Virus record (IMG/VR): IMGVR_UViG_3300025133_007214
Coordinates: 1 to 21,535 of that record
Direction: 5' to 3' (one strand)
DNA length: 21,535 nt
Origin: a virus
Part shown: in pieces, positions 6,495 to 13,628 of the stretch
Position numbering within the stretch: position 1 is the stretch's first letter
Layout of the letters: each line of letters opens with the position of its first letter
The notes under the pieces: model-generated
Databases searched by the model: none
What the model was told of the DNA's origin: nothing
Seen by the model: the letters and a program-made list of their open reading frames with translations, nothing else
Translations under genes and position numbers: made by a program

Positions 6495-8824
6495 TATTTC
6501 ACAACTCCAAAACCACCACTCGGTTGAATCAAATTACCTTTTGAGTCCTCTGCCGGTTTATCAAGTTTATAAGTACCTCTATCTAGTACCGTTACAGCAA
6601 TACACCTTGATCTACAACGGAAGTGATTTGGCGGTGTTATTTGCCCCCACACTGGATCATCTATTTTGAAAATTCTTCCGTGATAACTATTGCAAAACTT
6701 TGTTGTTCTATTATCCATGATTGCAGAATATTGTAATGCTTCAACAAAATCACTTAACTCTGGACTAGTAAATACGCTAAGTTGCGCCTGATTAAATACG
6801 TTTGATAAAGTTGTCCTTGCGATAGCTTCAACTTTAGATCCTGATACTTTACCTTCAACTTGAATCACTCCTGAGTCAAGATATGGAGTCATCACAGATC
6901 CTAGTTCTTCTGTGAAAGTATCAATATCCCATTCATTTATTATAGACTTTTCTAAAATGACTCTAAACCGGGCAAGCATCTCATTAGTCACATCCCCAGT
7001 AAGATAGAATCCTTGTGCTCTGATAAACTTTTCAAAATCATTCATTGAGATATTATCAACGAAATTAAGAACGCTAAAATCACCTGCTCCTGTAAACTTT
7101 ACAGCAACTTTTCTCGTGAATGCCAGTTTACTTATTAATGATTCGCTTAAAGATCTGTCCGGCATACTTTTTAACGCTTTTTCCATTTCATCTTTAGCAA
7201 CTGACCTTCCCAATCTATACCCTTTATTCAACTCCTTAATAAATACGCTTCTTAATTCCTTCTTCCTTTCAGTTGTTACTATATCATCATCAGGTATTGT
7301 GAGGTATTTTTCAGGTTTCTCTTTCACATCAGGAGCAGATAAGATCTCTCTCCCAGCATTAATCAAGTCTTGAAATATTTCATTCGTAACACTGGTCACT
7401 TCATCAAAATAATCTTGCTCTAATCCATCCAATTGAGTTTCCAATTCAGCAAAATTAACTCTTTTCTCGTAAGCAGGTGTAGGATCTTCATCATTAAAGT
7501 TCAGGTTTTGATCTTCTTTAGTAGTTTTATCTGACATGTCTTTAGAAATATTTGAATCCTTATCATTACTAATTTCCTCTTTAGCAACTTGATCCTCCTT
7601 CCCTTCTCCATTAGTTTCAAGTTCTCCGTCCTCTTCTTCTCTCGGATCATACTGCAGAAGCTCCCTTGTCCTGAGTTCATCTTGATATGTGTTTACTACT
7701 GTTCCTTCTTTAACTGCATTAACCCACGCCAACGCAAGTTCTCTTTTCTCTTGATCAGTGTATTTTTCAAATCTAAACTTTGGAAAATCTTTTACTCCAA
7801 AATTCCAATAAGCAAGCTCCTTGAACAACTGCTCGTTAAGAACTTCTTCTAAATGTTTTGCCTGATTCTCGATTACATTGTAAAAAATATCCTTCTGTAC
7901 TTGCGCTTGACTAAAAGAACCTGTCCCTTGTTGCTCTGTGTACCCTGCTAAACCAGGAACAAGCAACCCTCTTGATATTTGTCTATCCCTATACGCAATT
8001 GCTTTTTCGAATGCATCAGTAGAAATAGGATTCTTAATATCTAGTTGAAAACCGGAAGGCATTCTAATTGAAGTCTGTTTCGTGATATTTGAAAGAACAG
8101 AATCAAAATCGGCTTTCTGTGCTGGCGACAACGCAGGGGCGTCTTTATCAGCATGAACTGTAATAAATCCACCTGCCAGTCTTTCAGTCCAGATATTCCA
8201 AAAATTTTGAATTTGATCCTTTTCCCAGTATGATCTATAAACAGATCTTAAATCACTTTCACCGTAAACTTCATCAAGTTCAGGTTGGTTGATATAGATC
8301 AAAAATTTGCTAGGATCTAACTTCTTTCTAGTGTTTTTCTGCTCTTGAATGATTGATAACAGATTACCATAATCATCAACCTCAAAAGTGAACGAATTAT
8401 AAGGTTTTAGCTTTAAAGAACTTAGTAACCATCTCTCAGATCCGGCAATATCTGCAATATCATAATTTTTTTCACAAACCGAGAATCCATATGCTTTAGC
8501 CATTAAGATCTTCCTTAATGCTTGCGTGAAAGACTCTTTTAAGAATGACTCAATATTATAGTTGAAAAGTTTAATAATCTCTTCTTCAAGTTCCTCATCA
8601 TCAAGTAAAGACTTCTCAAACCTGTAGTCTCTAGACGCTATCAAATCAACAACAACATTAAAAGCGGCCTTGACTTGCGGATCTCTGAGCATATTATCAT
8701 AAATTTGATACCCCTTCTTCTGCCGTAAGGTATCTTCTGAGTATATTTCGAACTTCTTTCCGAATTGACTAAAGAAGTCAGTAAAAGCCGTTGCCGTTTC
8801 TGTGAGTTGTGGTTTTTCTTGCAT
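6494..8824 (-). CDS. Portal protein (Mu gp29/DUF935-like) fused to MuF head morphogenesis domain
   Basis: This 776-aa protein joins two proteins that are separate in Mu. Residues 1 to about 410 are the portal: DTLRQKKGYQIYDNMLRDPQ near the start, KAYGFSVCEK at about 109, and RDRQISRGLLVPGLAG at about 279. The portal ring is the DNA channel and motor docking site. Residues about 400 to 450 are an acidic, poorly ordered linker. Residues about 455 to 776 end in a MuF (SPP1 gp7-like) domain: ARTTLSNVFNQAQ at about 669, then DNRTTKFC and PPNHFRCRSRC with conserved Cys and His at 704 to 742. MuF proteins are minor capsid components needed for head assembly. The ATG shares one base with the terminase stop (TAATG at 8824). 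Confidence 0.9.
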   Translation of the reverse strand: MQEKPQLTETATAFTDFFSQFGKKFEIYSEDTLRQKKGYQIYDNMLRDPQVKAAFNVVVDLIASRDYRFEKSLLDDEELEEEIIKLFNYNIESFLKESFTQALRKILMAKAYGFSVCEKNYDIADIAGSERWLLSSLKLKPYNSFTFEVDDYGNLLSIIQEQKNTRKKLDPSKFLIYINQPELDEVYGESDLRSVYRSYWEKDQIQNFWNIWTERLAGGFITVHADKDAPALSPAQKADFDSVLSNITKQTSIRMPSGFQLDIKNPISTDAFEKAIAYRDRQISRGLLVPGLAGYTEQQGTGSFSQAQVQKDIFYNVIENQAKHLEEVLNEQLFKELAYWNFGVKDFPKFRFEKYTDQEKRELALAWVNAVKEGTVVNTYQDELRTRELLQYDPREEEDGELETNGEGKEDQVAKEEISNDKDSNISKDMSDKTTKEDQNLNFNDEDPTPAYEKRVNFAELETQLDGLEQDYFDEVTSVTNEIFQDLINAGREILSAPDVKEKPEKYLTIPDDDIVTTERKKELRSVFIKELNKGYRLGRSVAKDEMEKALKSMPDRSLSESLISKLAFTRKVAVKFTGAGDFSVLNFVDNISMNDFEKFIRAQGFYLTGDVTNEMLARFRVILEKSIINEWDIDTFTEELGSVMTPYLDSGVIQVEGKVSGSKVEAIARTTLSNVFNQAQLSVFTSPELSDFVEALQYSAIMDNRTTKFCNSYHGRIFKIDDPVWGQITPPNHFRCRSRCIAVTVLDRGTYKLDKPAEDSKGNLIQPSGGFGVVK

Positions 8825-10194
8825 TAAATTGCACTCTGTGAGAATAACGAGTTTGTTACACTAAGTTCAAAATCTCTTTGTCTCATTCCTAAAATTGCTT
8901 GCGAACAAGCATCAACTTGATCATCATGCTTAGAATTAGGAAAGTTTGTTAATTCTGTTAAAAAGTCTTTTGTAAAAGATTTGCTTTCAGGGATATGGAT
9001 ATTGCCTGACTCAAAATAAGCAGAAACCGCACTTAAACGCCCTTCTTTGCTGTCATTATTGCGAAAGGGTATCAATCCAGGGACTTTTCTTTGCAAATCT
9101 GCTATGATTGCCGCTCCATTCGCCTTCTCTTCTACAAATTTCCTGTAAGTCTCAGGCCATTTTCTAGTGATCATCTGAATTGCTGCTTTAACTTCAGGGA
9201 AACTCGCTCTTTCTCTATACTGATCAAGAAGATAATAATCTGCTCCTAATCTTCCCCAGACTTGACCAACATTGAAAGAACCATCAGTCGTTTTCTTGAA
9301 ACTAAGATCCCAAGATTGCACAATTTCATCAAAAGCATCAGGAGTCTTACTGTAAAGATTCACCCAGTTCTTCTTAATGATTCCGCCTTCTAATGAACTA
9401 GGTTGTTGCTGATATAGTCCTGCCCAAACATACTCCCCAACTGCCCTCTTTGTTCTTTCAAGATCTTCTTTATCGAATCTATCAGCACATAAAGCCTCAC
9501 CTGCCGACCTGTCTAGCATATCTAAAGACTGATCATCACACAAAGCAGGTAATAAAACATGCTTCCAGTCATCTTCATGCTCGTTTAACAAATAACCAGA
9601 AAGATCATTTTCATGCCAGCGGGTCATCAATAAAATGATAGTCGTTCCTGGCTGCCTTCTCGTATACAAAGTAGAGTTAAACCAGTCTATATTTCTTTGC
9701 TGATATGTTTCGCTTTTCGCTTCTTCAAAGTTCTTTGTCGGGTCATCTATTACAATAAGATCCCCTGACTTTCCAGTAATTGCCCCACCTGCTCCAGCGG
9801 TAAACATTCCACCGCCTTCTTCAGTAATGAAATAAGATCTTGACCTAGTATCCTTGTTGATTACTGTTTCTAGTTTCTCGTTATAAAGAAACTCGTCCCT
9901 GACTTGCCTTCCCCAATGAGCTGCAAAATTAGCCTCATAAGTTGTAAGTATAACTCTTTTCTGAGGGAAGTTTTCAAGATACCAAATAGGCAGCCATTTC
10001 GATACAAATAAAGACTTTCCATGCTGCGGCGGTAGGTTGATTACTACTCTTCCGTTGCCTTCAAATATCGCTTCAGACACTATCTCAGAAATAAGTCTGA
10101 TATGGTCATAGATCTTGTATCTCCCTTCGCTGCAGTACTCAGCACAGAGGCACGGTAAAGACTTCCTGATAAAATGATCACTCAGATCTATCAT
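8824..10194 (-). CDS. Terminase large subunit
   Basis: This 456-aa motor protein packages DNA. The ATPase half shows a Walker A-type loop PPQHGKS (55 to 61), adenine-contact region LTTYEANFAAHWG (84 to 96), Walker B DLIVIDDP (145 to 152) and coupling motif LLMTRWHENDLSG (188 to 200). The RNase H-like nuclease half shows SWD with D296, the middle acidic EEK at 355 to 357 and the final HDDQ at 423 to 426. All three metal-binding positions are therefore present and the length is normal. The start lies 17 bases inside the small-subunit gene, which suggests coupled translation; the SD is weak. The type of DNA end produced cannot be decided from this sequence. Confidence 0.96.
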   Translation of the reverse strand: MIDLSDHFIRKSLPCLCAEYCSEGRYKIYDHIRLISEIVSEAIFEGNGRVVINLPPQHGKSLFVSKWLPIWYLENFPQKRVILTTYEANFAAHWGRQVRDEFLYNEKLETVINKDTRSRSYFITEEGGGMFTAGAGGAITGKSGDLIVIDDPTKNFEEAKSETYQQRNIDWFNSTLYTRRQPGTTIILLMTRWHENDLSGYLLNEHEDDWKHVLLPALCDDQSLDMLDRSAGEALCADRFDKEDLERTKRAVGEYVWAGLYQQQPSSLEGGIIKKNWVNLYSKTPDAFDEIVQSWDLSFKKTTDGSFNVGQVWGRLGADYYLLDQYRERASFPEVKAAIQMITRKWPETYRKFVEEKANGAAIIADLQRKVPGLIPFRNNDSKEGRLSAVSAYFESGNIHIPESKSFTKDFLTELTNFPNSKHDDQVDACSQAILGMRQRDFELSVTNSLFSQSAI

Positions 10195-10648
10195 TTTCGT
10201 CTTTTAAGAGTCCCGCAAGTTTTCTTAATAAATCTCTTCCTTCTTCTGTCTTGCCTAATTTCTCCAATGAATTAGAATTAATTGCTGAGTTGCTTTTATC
10301 TTCTTTTACAATGTATTCTTTACTTGAAATTGCTGCCCTTTCTTCATCAGTTGCAACGATCTTAAATAATGCCAATTCAGTTACTGGCGTATTCTCCCTC
10401 TCAAACCACCGCTTTTTTAAAGTCTGTTTTATGTTTATCTTGTTTCTTATTAATGCTTCTTTGATCCTTGGGGACTTGTTTAGACCCCTATAGTACATTC
10501 CCGTCGCCTTAATCGGTAAAAAATTGGCAATCTCATAGAATGCGGTAATCATAGAATTTTCTTTCAGTGCCTTTAATGACATCTCCTCTAGTTCATCAAA
10601 GTCCGCTGTTACGTGCATTTCTCCACTAGGCATCTCTAACCACTCCAT
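10178..10648 (-). CDS. Probable terminase small subunit
   Basis: This 156-aa protein sits directly before the large terminase and overlaps it by 17 bases. The first half is helical and basic (RGLNKSPRIKEALIRNKINIKQTLKKRWF), suitable for DNA recognition. The middle has ELALFKIVATDEERAAIS, a pattern common in small terminases of Gram-negative phages, and the end is a short helix (LRKLAGLLKDEN). The gene start overlaps the upstream membrane-protein gene. Later in-frame ATGs (residue 7, residue 11) are possible alternative starts, the latter with GGAG two bases away. The function is inferred from position, size and composition. Confidence 0.7.
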   Translation of the reverse strand: MEWLEMPSGEMHVTADFDELEEMSLKALKENSMITAFYEIANFLPIKATGMYYRGLNKSPRIKEALIRNKINIKQTLKKRWFERENTPVTELALFKIVATDEERAAISSKEYIVKEDKSNSAINSNSLEKLGKTEEGRDLLRKLAGLLKDENDRSE

Positions 10649-10883
10649 CGTGCTTGTAAATCAATTTCCTTTCTATCATATCAATTGCAGAATCTAACAT
10701 AAATTCATTCGCCACATCTAACAGTTCCCTATTGTCTATTCTAGATCTATCCATGACTTGTAGCAGTTCTTTGATTTTTCCTTTCTGCCTAAATAATACG
10801 ACAACAGCAACCCATAAGAAAAACCCAAGAATAGAAAAAATGTAGTCACTATATTCGAAAAGAATGTTATTAATTTCATTCAT
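10626..10883 (-). CDS. Small membrane-anchored protein at the head of the late operon
   Basis: The frame is open further upstream, but the ATG at 10883 has a strong G-rich SD (AGGGGA six bases upstream), giving 85 aa. One transmembrane helix is clear at about residues 11 to 31 (IFSILGFFLWVAVVVLF). It is followed by a basic boundary (RQKGK) and a helical soluble tail. It is the first gene after the candidate late promoter and lies just before terminase. Mu has lysis-associated and DUF2730 small membrane proteins in this slot, so a holin/spanin-type or DUF2730-like role is possible. There is no sequence signature that decides between them. Confidence 0.7.
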   Translation of the reverse strand: MNEINNILFEYSDYIFSILGFFLWVAVVVLFRQKGKIKELLQVMDRSRIDNRELLDVANEFMLDSAIDMIERKLIYKHDGVVRDA

Positions 10884-10915
10884 GCCCCTTCCCCTAATTA
10901 TTAATCTTATTAATA

Positions 10916-10945
10916 CTATTAGCAATATAGCGTTTGTTTTGTCAA
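10916..10945 (-). promoter_or_regulatory. Candidate sigma-70 promoter for the late (head) operon
   Basis: A perfect TTGACA (10945 to 10940) is followed after 18 bases by TAATAG (10921 to 10916), then by an AT-rich leader and the SD of the membrane-protein gene. It lies immediately after the terminator of the antirepressor gene, exactly where a new transcript must start if that terminator works. The -10 match is weak (3 or 4 of 6). Confidence 0.5.
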
Positions 10946-10950
10946 ATCAC

Positions 10951-10979
10951 AAAAAAAAAGGAGCGGTTAAACTCCCTTT
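10951..10979 (-). terminator. Intrinsic terminator after the antirepressor gene
   Basis: On the minus strand AAGGGAG pairs with CTCCTTT around the 8-base loop TTTAACCG (seven pairs, one G-T), followed by an uninterrupted T9 run. It begins a few bases after the antirepressor stop and separates the regulatory/early genes from the late operon. Confidence 0.8.
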
Positions 10980-10983
10980 AAAA

Positions 10984-11700
10984 TTACATCATTATTAAAC
11001 TATTCCCCGAGCTTTTTTGAAGCCAAGTCACGCCTTTACCTGTCACTAAGGTTTGACAGTATTGCTTCTCTTTACCATGCTTCCCATAAAGACTCCCTTG
11101 AACTACAAAATACCCTCTATCTATATAGGTTTGATAAGGTGTATTGTCTCTCATCAATACTTTATTCTCTCTCAATTTCTTGAACAGTCTCTTTTCTCCA
11201 GTATCTAAGATCTTGGCAACTTCTCTAATTGAGATAGCGTTTTCAGTCTTAACAACCTTATCATGGAATTCCGCTTTAGGGATTAAAATTTTATTTTCCT
11301 GTTCCAGTTTCAATCTATCGCTTTCTATTTTTGCACATTCTTGAATCCATTCTAATTTTGTCTCAGGAATCTTTTCTAAAGAATAAGAACCATTACTTCT
11401 AAGCGATGGCAATACTTCTTCAAATACCCAATCTTGAAATTTTACAGCACTAGGAAGCTTAGATCTAAAGATTAATCTGTAAACATCAGGTTCAAAAATG
11501 ATATTATATGGAGGTGCTCCAGCCCGCTGTTCATGGTGTTTCCATTTTAAGACCCCCGTACAATGGTCGATCACAGCCTTGCTCGGTGCTTCATATCCGA
11601 GTGCTTTTGCTACATCAACAGCAAGAAACCCAACCTTTTCCTTCCCTTTAATAATTCTTAACTTACCAAAGACTTTACTTTCAAAAATATCTATATTCAT
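10984..11700 (-). CDS. Phage antirepressor with BRO-N and KilAC domains
   Basis: The ATG at 11700 gives 238 aa; the longer open frame starts with a TTG inside the upstream hairpin and I reject it. Residues about 1 to 105 are a BRO-N domain (KVGFLAVDVAKALGYEAPSKA, then FEPDVYRLIFRSKLPSAVKFQDWVFEEVLPSLR). Residues about 145 to 238 are a KilAC/ANT domain (IPKAEFHDKVVKTENAISI, REVAKIL, GEKRLFKKLR, GYFVVQGS, TLVTGKGVTWLQ). Proteins with this pairing bind phage repressors or DNA and help switch temperate phages towards lytic growth. The gene is preceded by a strongly structured leader ending in a T-run and followed by a terminator, so it may be a separately controlled single-gene unit. The SD is poor (GGT). 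Confidence 0.9.
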   Translation of the reverse strand: MNIDIFESKVFGKLRIIKGKEKVGFLAVDVAKALGYEAPSKAVIDHCTGVLKWKHHEQRAGAPPYNIIFEPDVYRLIFRSKLPSAVKFQDWVFEEVLPSLRSNGSYSLEKIPETKLEWIQECAKIESDRLKLEQENKILIPKAEFHDKVVKTENAISIREVAKILDTGEKRLFKKLRENKVLMRDNTPYQTYIDRGYFVVQGSLYGKHGKEKQYCQTLVTGKGVTWLQKSSGNSLIMM

Positions 11701-11710
11701 TTCATTTACC

Positions 11711-11798
11711 AAAAAAAAAGAGAGTCCTCTAAGAAACGCCAAACCGCTTTCGAACTAACAGCACCACCTGTACAATTCTATCTTAAAAAACTCTCTTT
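11711..11798 (-). ncRNA. Candidate structured RNA / terminator-attenuator before the antirepressor
   Basis: On the minus strand, bases 11798 to 11781 pair with 11734 to 11717 in one continuous 18-pair stem. The outer nine pairs are perfect (AAAGAGAGT with ACTCTCTTT), then four T-to-G/A pairs including three wobbles, then five perfect pairs. The 46-base interior holds a further small hairpin (ACAG, loop GTGGTG, CTGT). The 3' arm runs straight into T9. This has the form of a small RNA ending in its own intrinsic terminator, or an attenuator, and it stops about ten bases before the antirepressor ATG. No known RNA family is recognised. Confidence 0.5.
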
Positions 11799-11802
11799 CA
11801 TC

Positions 11803-11837
11803 TATTCAAACGCCGGATCTTTGGTAGATCCTGAATA
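11803..11837 (-). repeat. Two-step hairpin in the SSB-antirepressor gap
   Basis: An outer perfect 6-bp pairing (TATTCA at 11837 to 11832 with TGAATA at 11808 to 11803) encloses an inner perfect 6-bp hairpin, GGATCT, loop ACCAA, AGATCC (11831 to 11815). It lies directly upstream of the 18-pair stem and may be part of the same transcript. Confidence 0.5.
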
Positions 11838-11853
11838 AAGCTGCACTGTTTGG

Positions 11854-11882
11854 TAGTGATAAGTAAAAGTAACCTATCACTA
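11854..11882. repeat. 8-bp inverted repeat after SSB, possible operator
   Basis: TAGTGATA and TATCACTA form a perfect 8-bp dyad with a 13-base spacer, starting 20 bases after the SSB stop. There is no T-run after it, so it is not a typical terminator. An operator for a phage regulator, or another RNA hairpin of this structured gap, are the main options. Confidence 0.45.
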
Positions 11883-11901
11883 TTTTATAGTCAATAAAGA
11901 T

Positions 11902-12318
11902 CTAAAATGGTATATCATCTTCTTTCAACTCTTCAGGTTGCCCTTGCTGAGTCTTTTGAACTTGCCCTTGACTCTGCCCTTGTTGCTCTGCTTTCTTCTC
12001 CCAGACCAACTTTTTAAAATCACGGCCTACTATTTTAGTTGAATATCTAGTTTCCCCGTTTTTATCATATTTGTCAGTTTGAACCTTGCCTTCAACCCTT
12101 ACTAGATCTCCCTTCTTACAATACTTCTCTGCAAATTCTGCTGCCTTATTCCACAAGGTTACATTGTGAAATTCCGGCTTCTCTTCCCAGGTCCCATCCT
12201 GTTTCTTCACGTTCTCAGTGGTAACAACGCTAACATTAGCAACTATAGATCCAGATCCAATCATCTTCTTTTCTACGTCTTTCGTTAGTCTTCCGATTAA
12301 TTCAACTTTGTTTATCAT
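11902..12318 (-). CDS. ssb: Single-stranded DNA-binding protein
   Basis: This 138-aa protein has the full SSB layout. An OB-fold covers residues 1 to about 106 (NKVELIGRLTKDVE at the start, EFHNVTLWNKAAEFAEKYCKKGD in the middle, VRVEGKVQTDKY and YSTKIVGRDFKKL after it). A Gln/Gly-rich flexible linker follows, then the acidic tip DDIPF, which in bacterial SSBs recruits replication and repair partners. It would coat single-stranded DNA during phage replication, together with the helicase encoded upstream. The start overlaps the preceding stop (ATGA), so it is translated as the last gene of the DNA-metabolism operon. Confidence 0.96.
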   Translation of the reverse strand: MINKVELIGRLTKDVEKKMIGSGSIVANVSVVTTENVKKQDGTWEEKPEFHNVTLWNKAAEFAEKYCKKGDLVRVEGKVQTDKYDKNGETRYSTKIVGRDFKKLVWEKKAEQQGQSQGQVQKTQQGQPEELKEDDIPF

Positions 12319-12920
12319 GCTGATACCATATCTACGGCTGTTAATTTTGGTTTTGGTAATTGAAAGTGCCTACTCACTCCAATGAATTTAGTTTTGTTTT
12401 CAATACTCCTGATCCTGTTCATCTTATCAACCAACGAGTCAATTCTAGGGATCATCTCCTCTGTTACTTGCTGCAAATGAAACTTGTTTCCTGCACTCCA
12501 AATATAATTCCCTTCACCGTGAACCAGTCCAGAAACTTTTATCCAGTAGTCTCTTTCTCTTGAGTTTTTGTGTTCCTTTGCGGCTTCAAAAGCATAATCT
12601 CCGGCCAAGTCATACCCCTTGATGGCAATAAGTAGATTAATTACAAAGTTTATGATCATGAATTTTTCTTTAAAATAAGGCATATCAAAAGCCTTCTTCG
12701 CTGCAAGCATGATCTTCATAAATGCGTTCTCGTTCAACTCTTTTGAATTAACATTGTCTTGAATGCCTTGTCTTATCAACTCATATTCATCCGATTCCCT
12801 GTCCAACTCCTTCAGGTCTCCATCGCTTAAATATTGCCAGCCGTATTTCTGCGTTGCCTCCATAAAGTAGATCTCTTCTCTACCTTCCCAAAATAAATCA
12901 ATAACTTCTTTCTTTGTCAT
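12315..12920 (-). CDS. Hypothetical protein upstream of SSB
   Basis: I do not recognise this 201-aa protein. It is mainly helical, with a hydrophobic central stretch (FMIINFVINLLIAIKGYDLAGDYAF, about residues 87 to 111). That stretch could be a buried helix; a membrane segment is unlikely given the charged flanks. Residues about 150 to 190 are a charged helix (EEMIPRIDSLVDKMNRIRSIENKTKF) and the C-terminus is proline/lysine-rich. The start has AGGGG five bases upstream, it overlaps the DUF6378 gene by 23 bases, and it overlaps SSB by four (ATGA). Its place suggests a part in replication or recombination, but there is no motif to support a specific role. Confidence 0.75.
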   Translation of the reverse strand: MTKKEVIDLFWEGREEIYFMEATQKYGWQYLSDGDLKELDRESDEYELIRQGIQDNVNSKELNENAFMKIMLAAKKAFDMPYFKEKFMIINFVINLLIAIKGYDLAGDYAFEAAKEHKNSRERDYWIKVSGLVHGEGNYIWSAGNKFHLQQVTEEMIPRIDSLVDKMNRIRSIENKTKFIGVSRHFQLPKPKLTAVDMVSA

Positions 12921-13185
12921 TTCTGCCCCTCTCTAACTCGTTTACAATTAACATTGAATAGCCCGCAATATCAAACCATGAATCAAAATTGTCATCAGTT
13001 GAGTTTAATATCCTGGCTATCTTATGACATATCATTTCAAGACTCTCCCTTTGTGAGTATGGTAGCCCGTCAAATATATCCTGACTTCTAATTAAATATT
13101 TCAGTCTCTGAGAAACAACAGAGTGAGTGCTATATTTACCGTGTACTTTCTCCCTATCTTTTAAAATATCCTCAATTGATTTCAT
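12898..13185 (-). CDS. DUF6378-domain phage protein
   Basis: This 95-aa protein matches the DUF6378 pattern known from many phages: an N-terminal DREKVHGKYSTHSVVSQRLK, a middle YSQRESLEMICHKIARILN, and a C-terminal FDSWFDIAGYSMLIVNEL. The whole protein is helical. Acidic and His residues in these helices recall nucleotide-pyrophosphatase-like helical folds, but no reaction is established that I know of. It has a GAGGT SD about eight bases before ATG and overlaps the next gene by 23 bases. The setting among dCTP deaminase and SSB fits nucleotide or DNA metabolism. Confidence 0.8.
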   Translation of the reverse strand: MKSIEDILKDREKVHGKYSTHSVVSQRLKYLIRSQDIFDGLPYSQRESLEMICHKIARILNSTDDNFDSWFDIAGYSMLIVNELERGRNDKERSY

Positions 13186-13210
13186 AAAACTTTACCTCAA
13201 TTTATCTTCA

Positions 13211-13306
13211 TTAATATTTACTTATTGCCTCAATTTGACTGTCTTCTTTTATGCGAAAATACTCCTCTGTACCTGGATTATTGATTTTAAATTCATCTAA
13301 ATTCAT
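13211..13306 (-). CDS. 31-aa ORF between zinc-ribbon and DUF6378 genes
   Basis: The ATG at 13306 has AGG eight bases upstream and overlaps the preceding stop by 14 bases. The frame runs 31 codons (MNLDEFKINNPGTEEYF, then polar residues to SKY) and stops 25 bases before the next ATG, so it fills most of a gap that is otherwise empty. The peptide is acidic and unknown to me. Overlap geometry and SD resemble the neighbours, but at this length chance is possible. Confidence 0.4.
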   Translation of the reverse strand: MNLDEFKINNPGTEEYFRIKEDSQIEAISKY

Positions 13307-13628
13307 CTATTTTACCTTTGATTTTATAGCAACGTTTACACCTCCCTGTAAGACCGTCCAGCTTGTTTTTCTGCGTGTAAAACTCATTATATCTCTTATA
13401 CTTACCACACAGAATACAGATCTTTCTTCTTACTGAGTTTTTTACGTTAATCTCCCCCCTGATCAACGTATAAAGCCTTTCTAGATCCATTTTTAGATCG
13501 TTACATATATCAAGATATGCTTCTTCTTCTTTAAAGAATAAACTTGAACATTTTATATCCGCAAGTTTATTGGAAAATTTATCTAGATTTATTAGTATCT
13601 TTCTTTTTTCTGTGTCGCTTAGTTGCAT
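13293..13628 (-). CDS. Zinc-ribbon protein, tandem paralogue 2
   Basis: This 111-aa protein has a helical N-terminus (SDTEKRKILINLDKFSNKLAD) and one four-cysteine zinc ribbon near the end: C71-x2-C74 and C97-x2-C100, with the pattern 'C..C.......FY......DGL...C..C'. This is the same ribbon type found in front of HNH nucleases and in the neighbouring gene 13579..13953, with which it also shares the N-terminal EKRK helix. It overlaps that gene by 50 bases. No nuclease core is present, so it is probably a nucleic acid- or protein-binding adaptor. Duplication followed by divergence is the likely origin. Confidence 0.75.
   Translation of the reverse strand: MQLSDTEKRKILINLDKFSNKLADIKCSSLFFKEEEAYLDICNDLKMDLERLYTLIRGEINVKNSVRRKICILCGKYKRYNEFYTQKNKLDGLTGRCKRCYKIKGKIDEFR

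Noticed and set aside
11735-11780. TTCGAAA sequence in the structured gap considered as a tRNA T-loop
   Set aside because: No acceptor, D or anticodon arm of correct size can be built around it, and the stem spacing does not match a tRNA.
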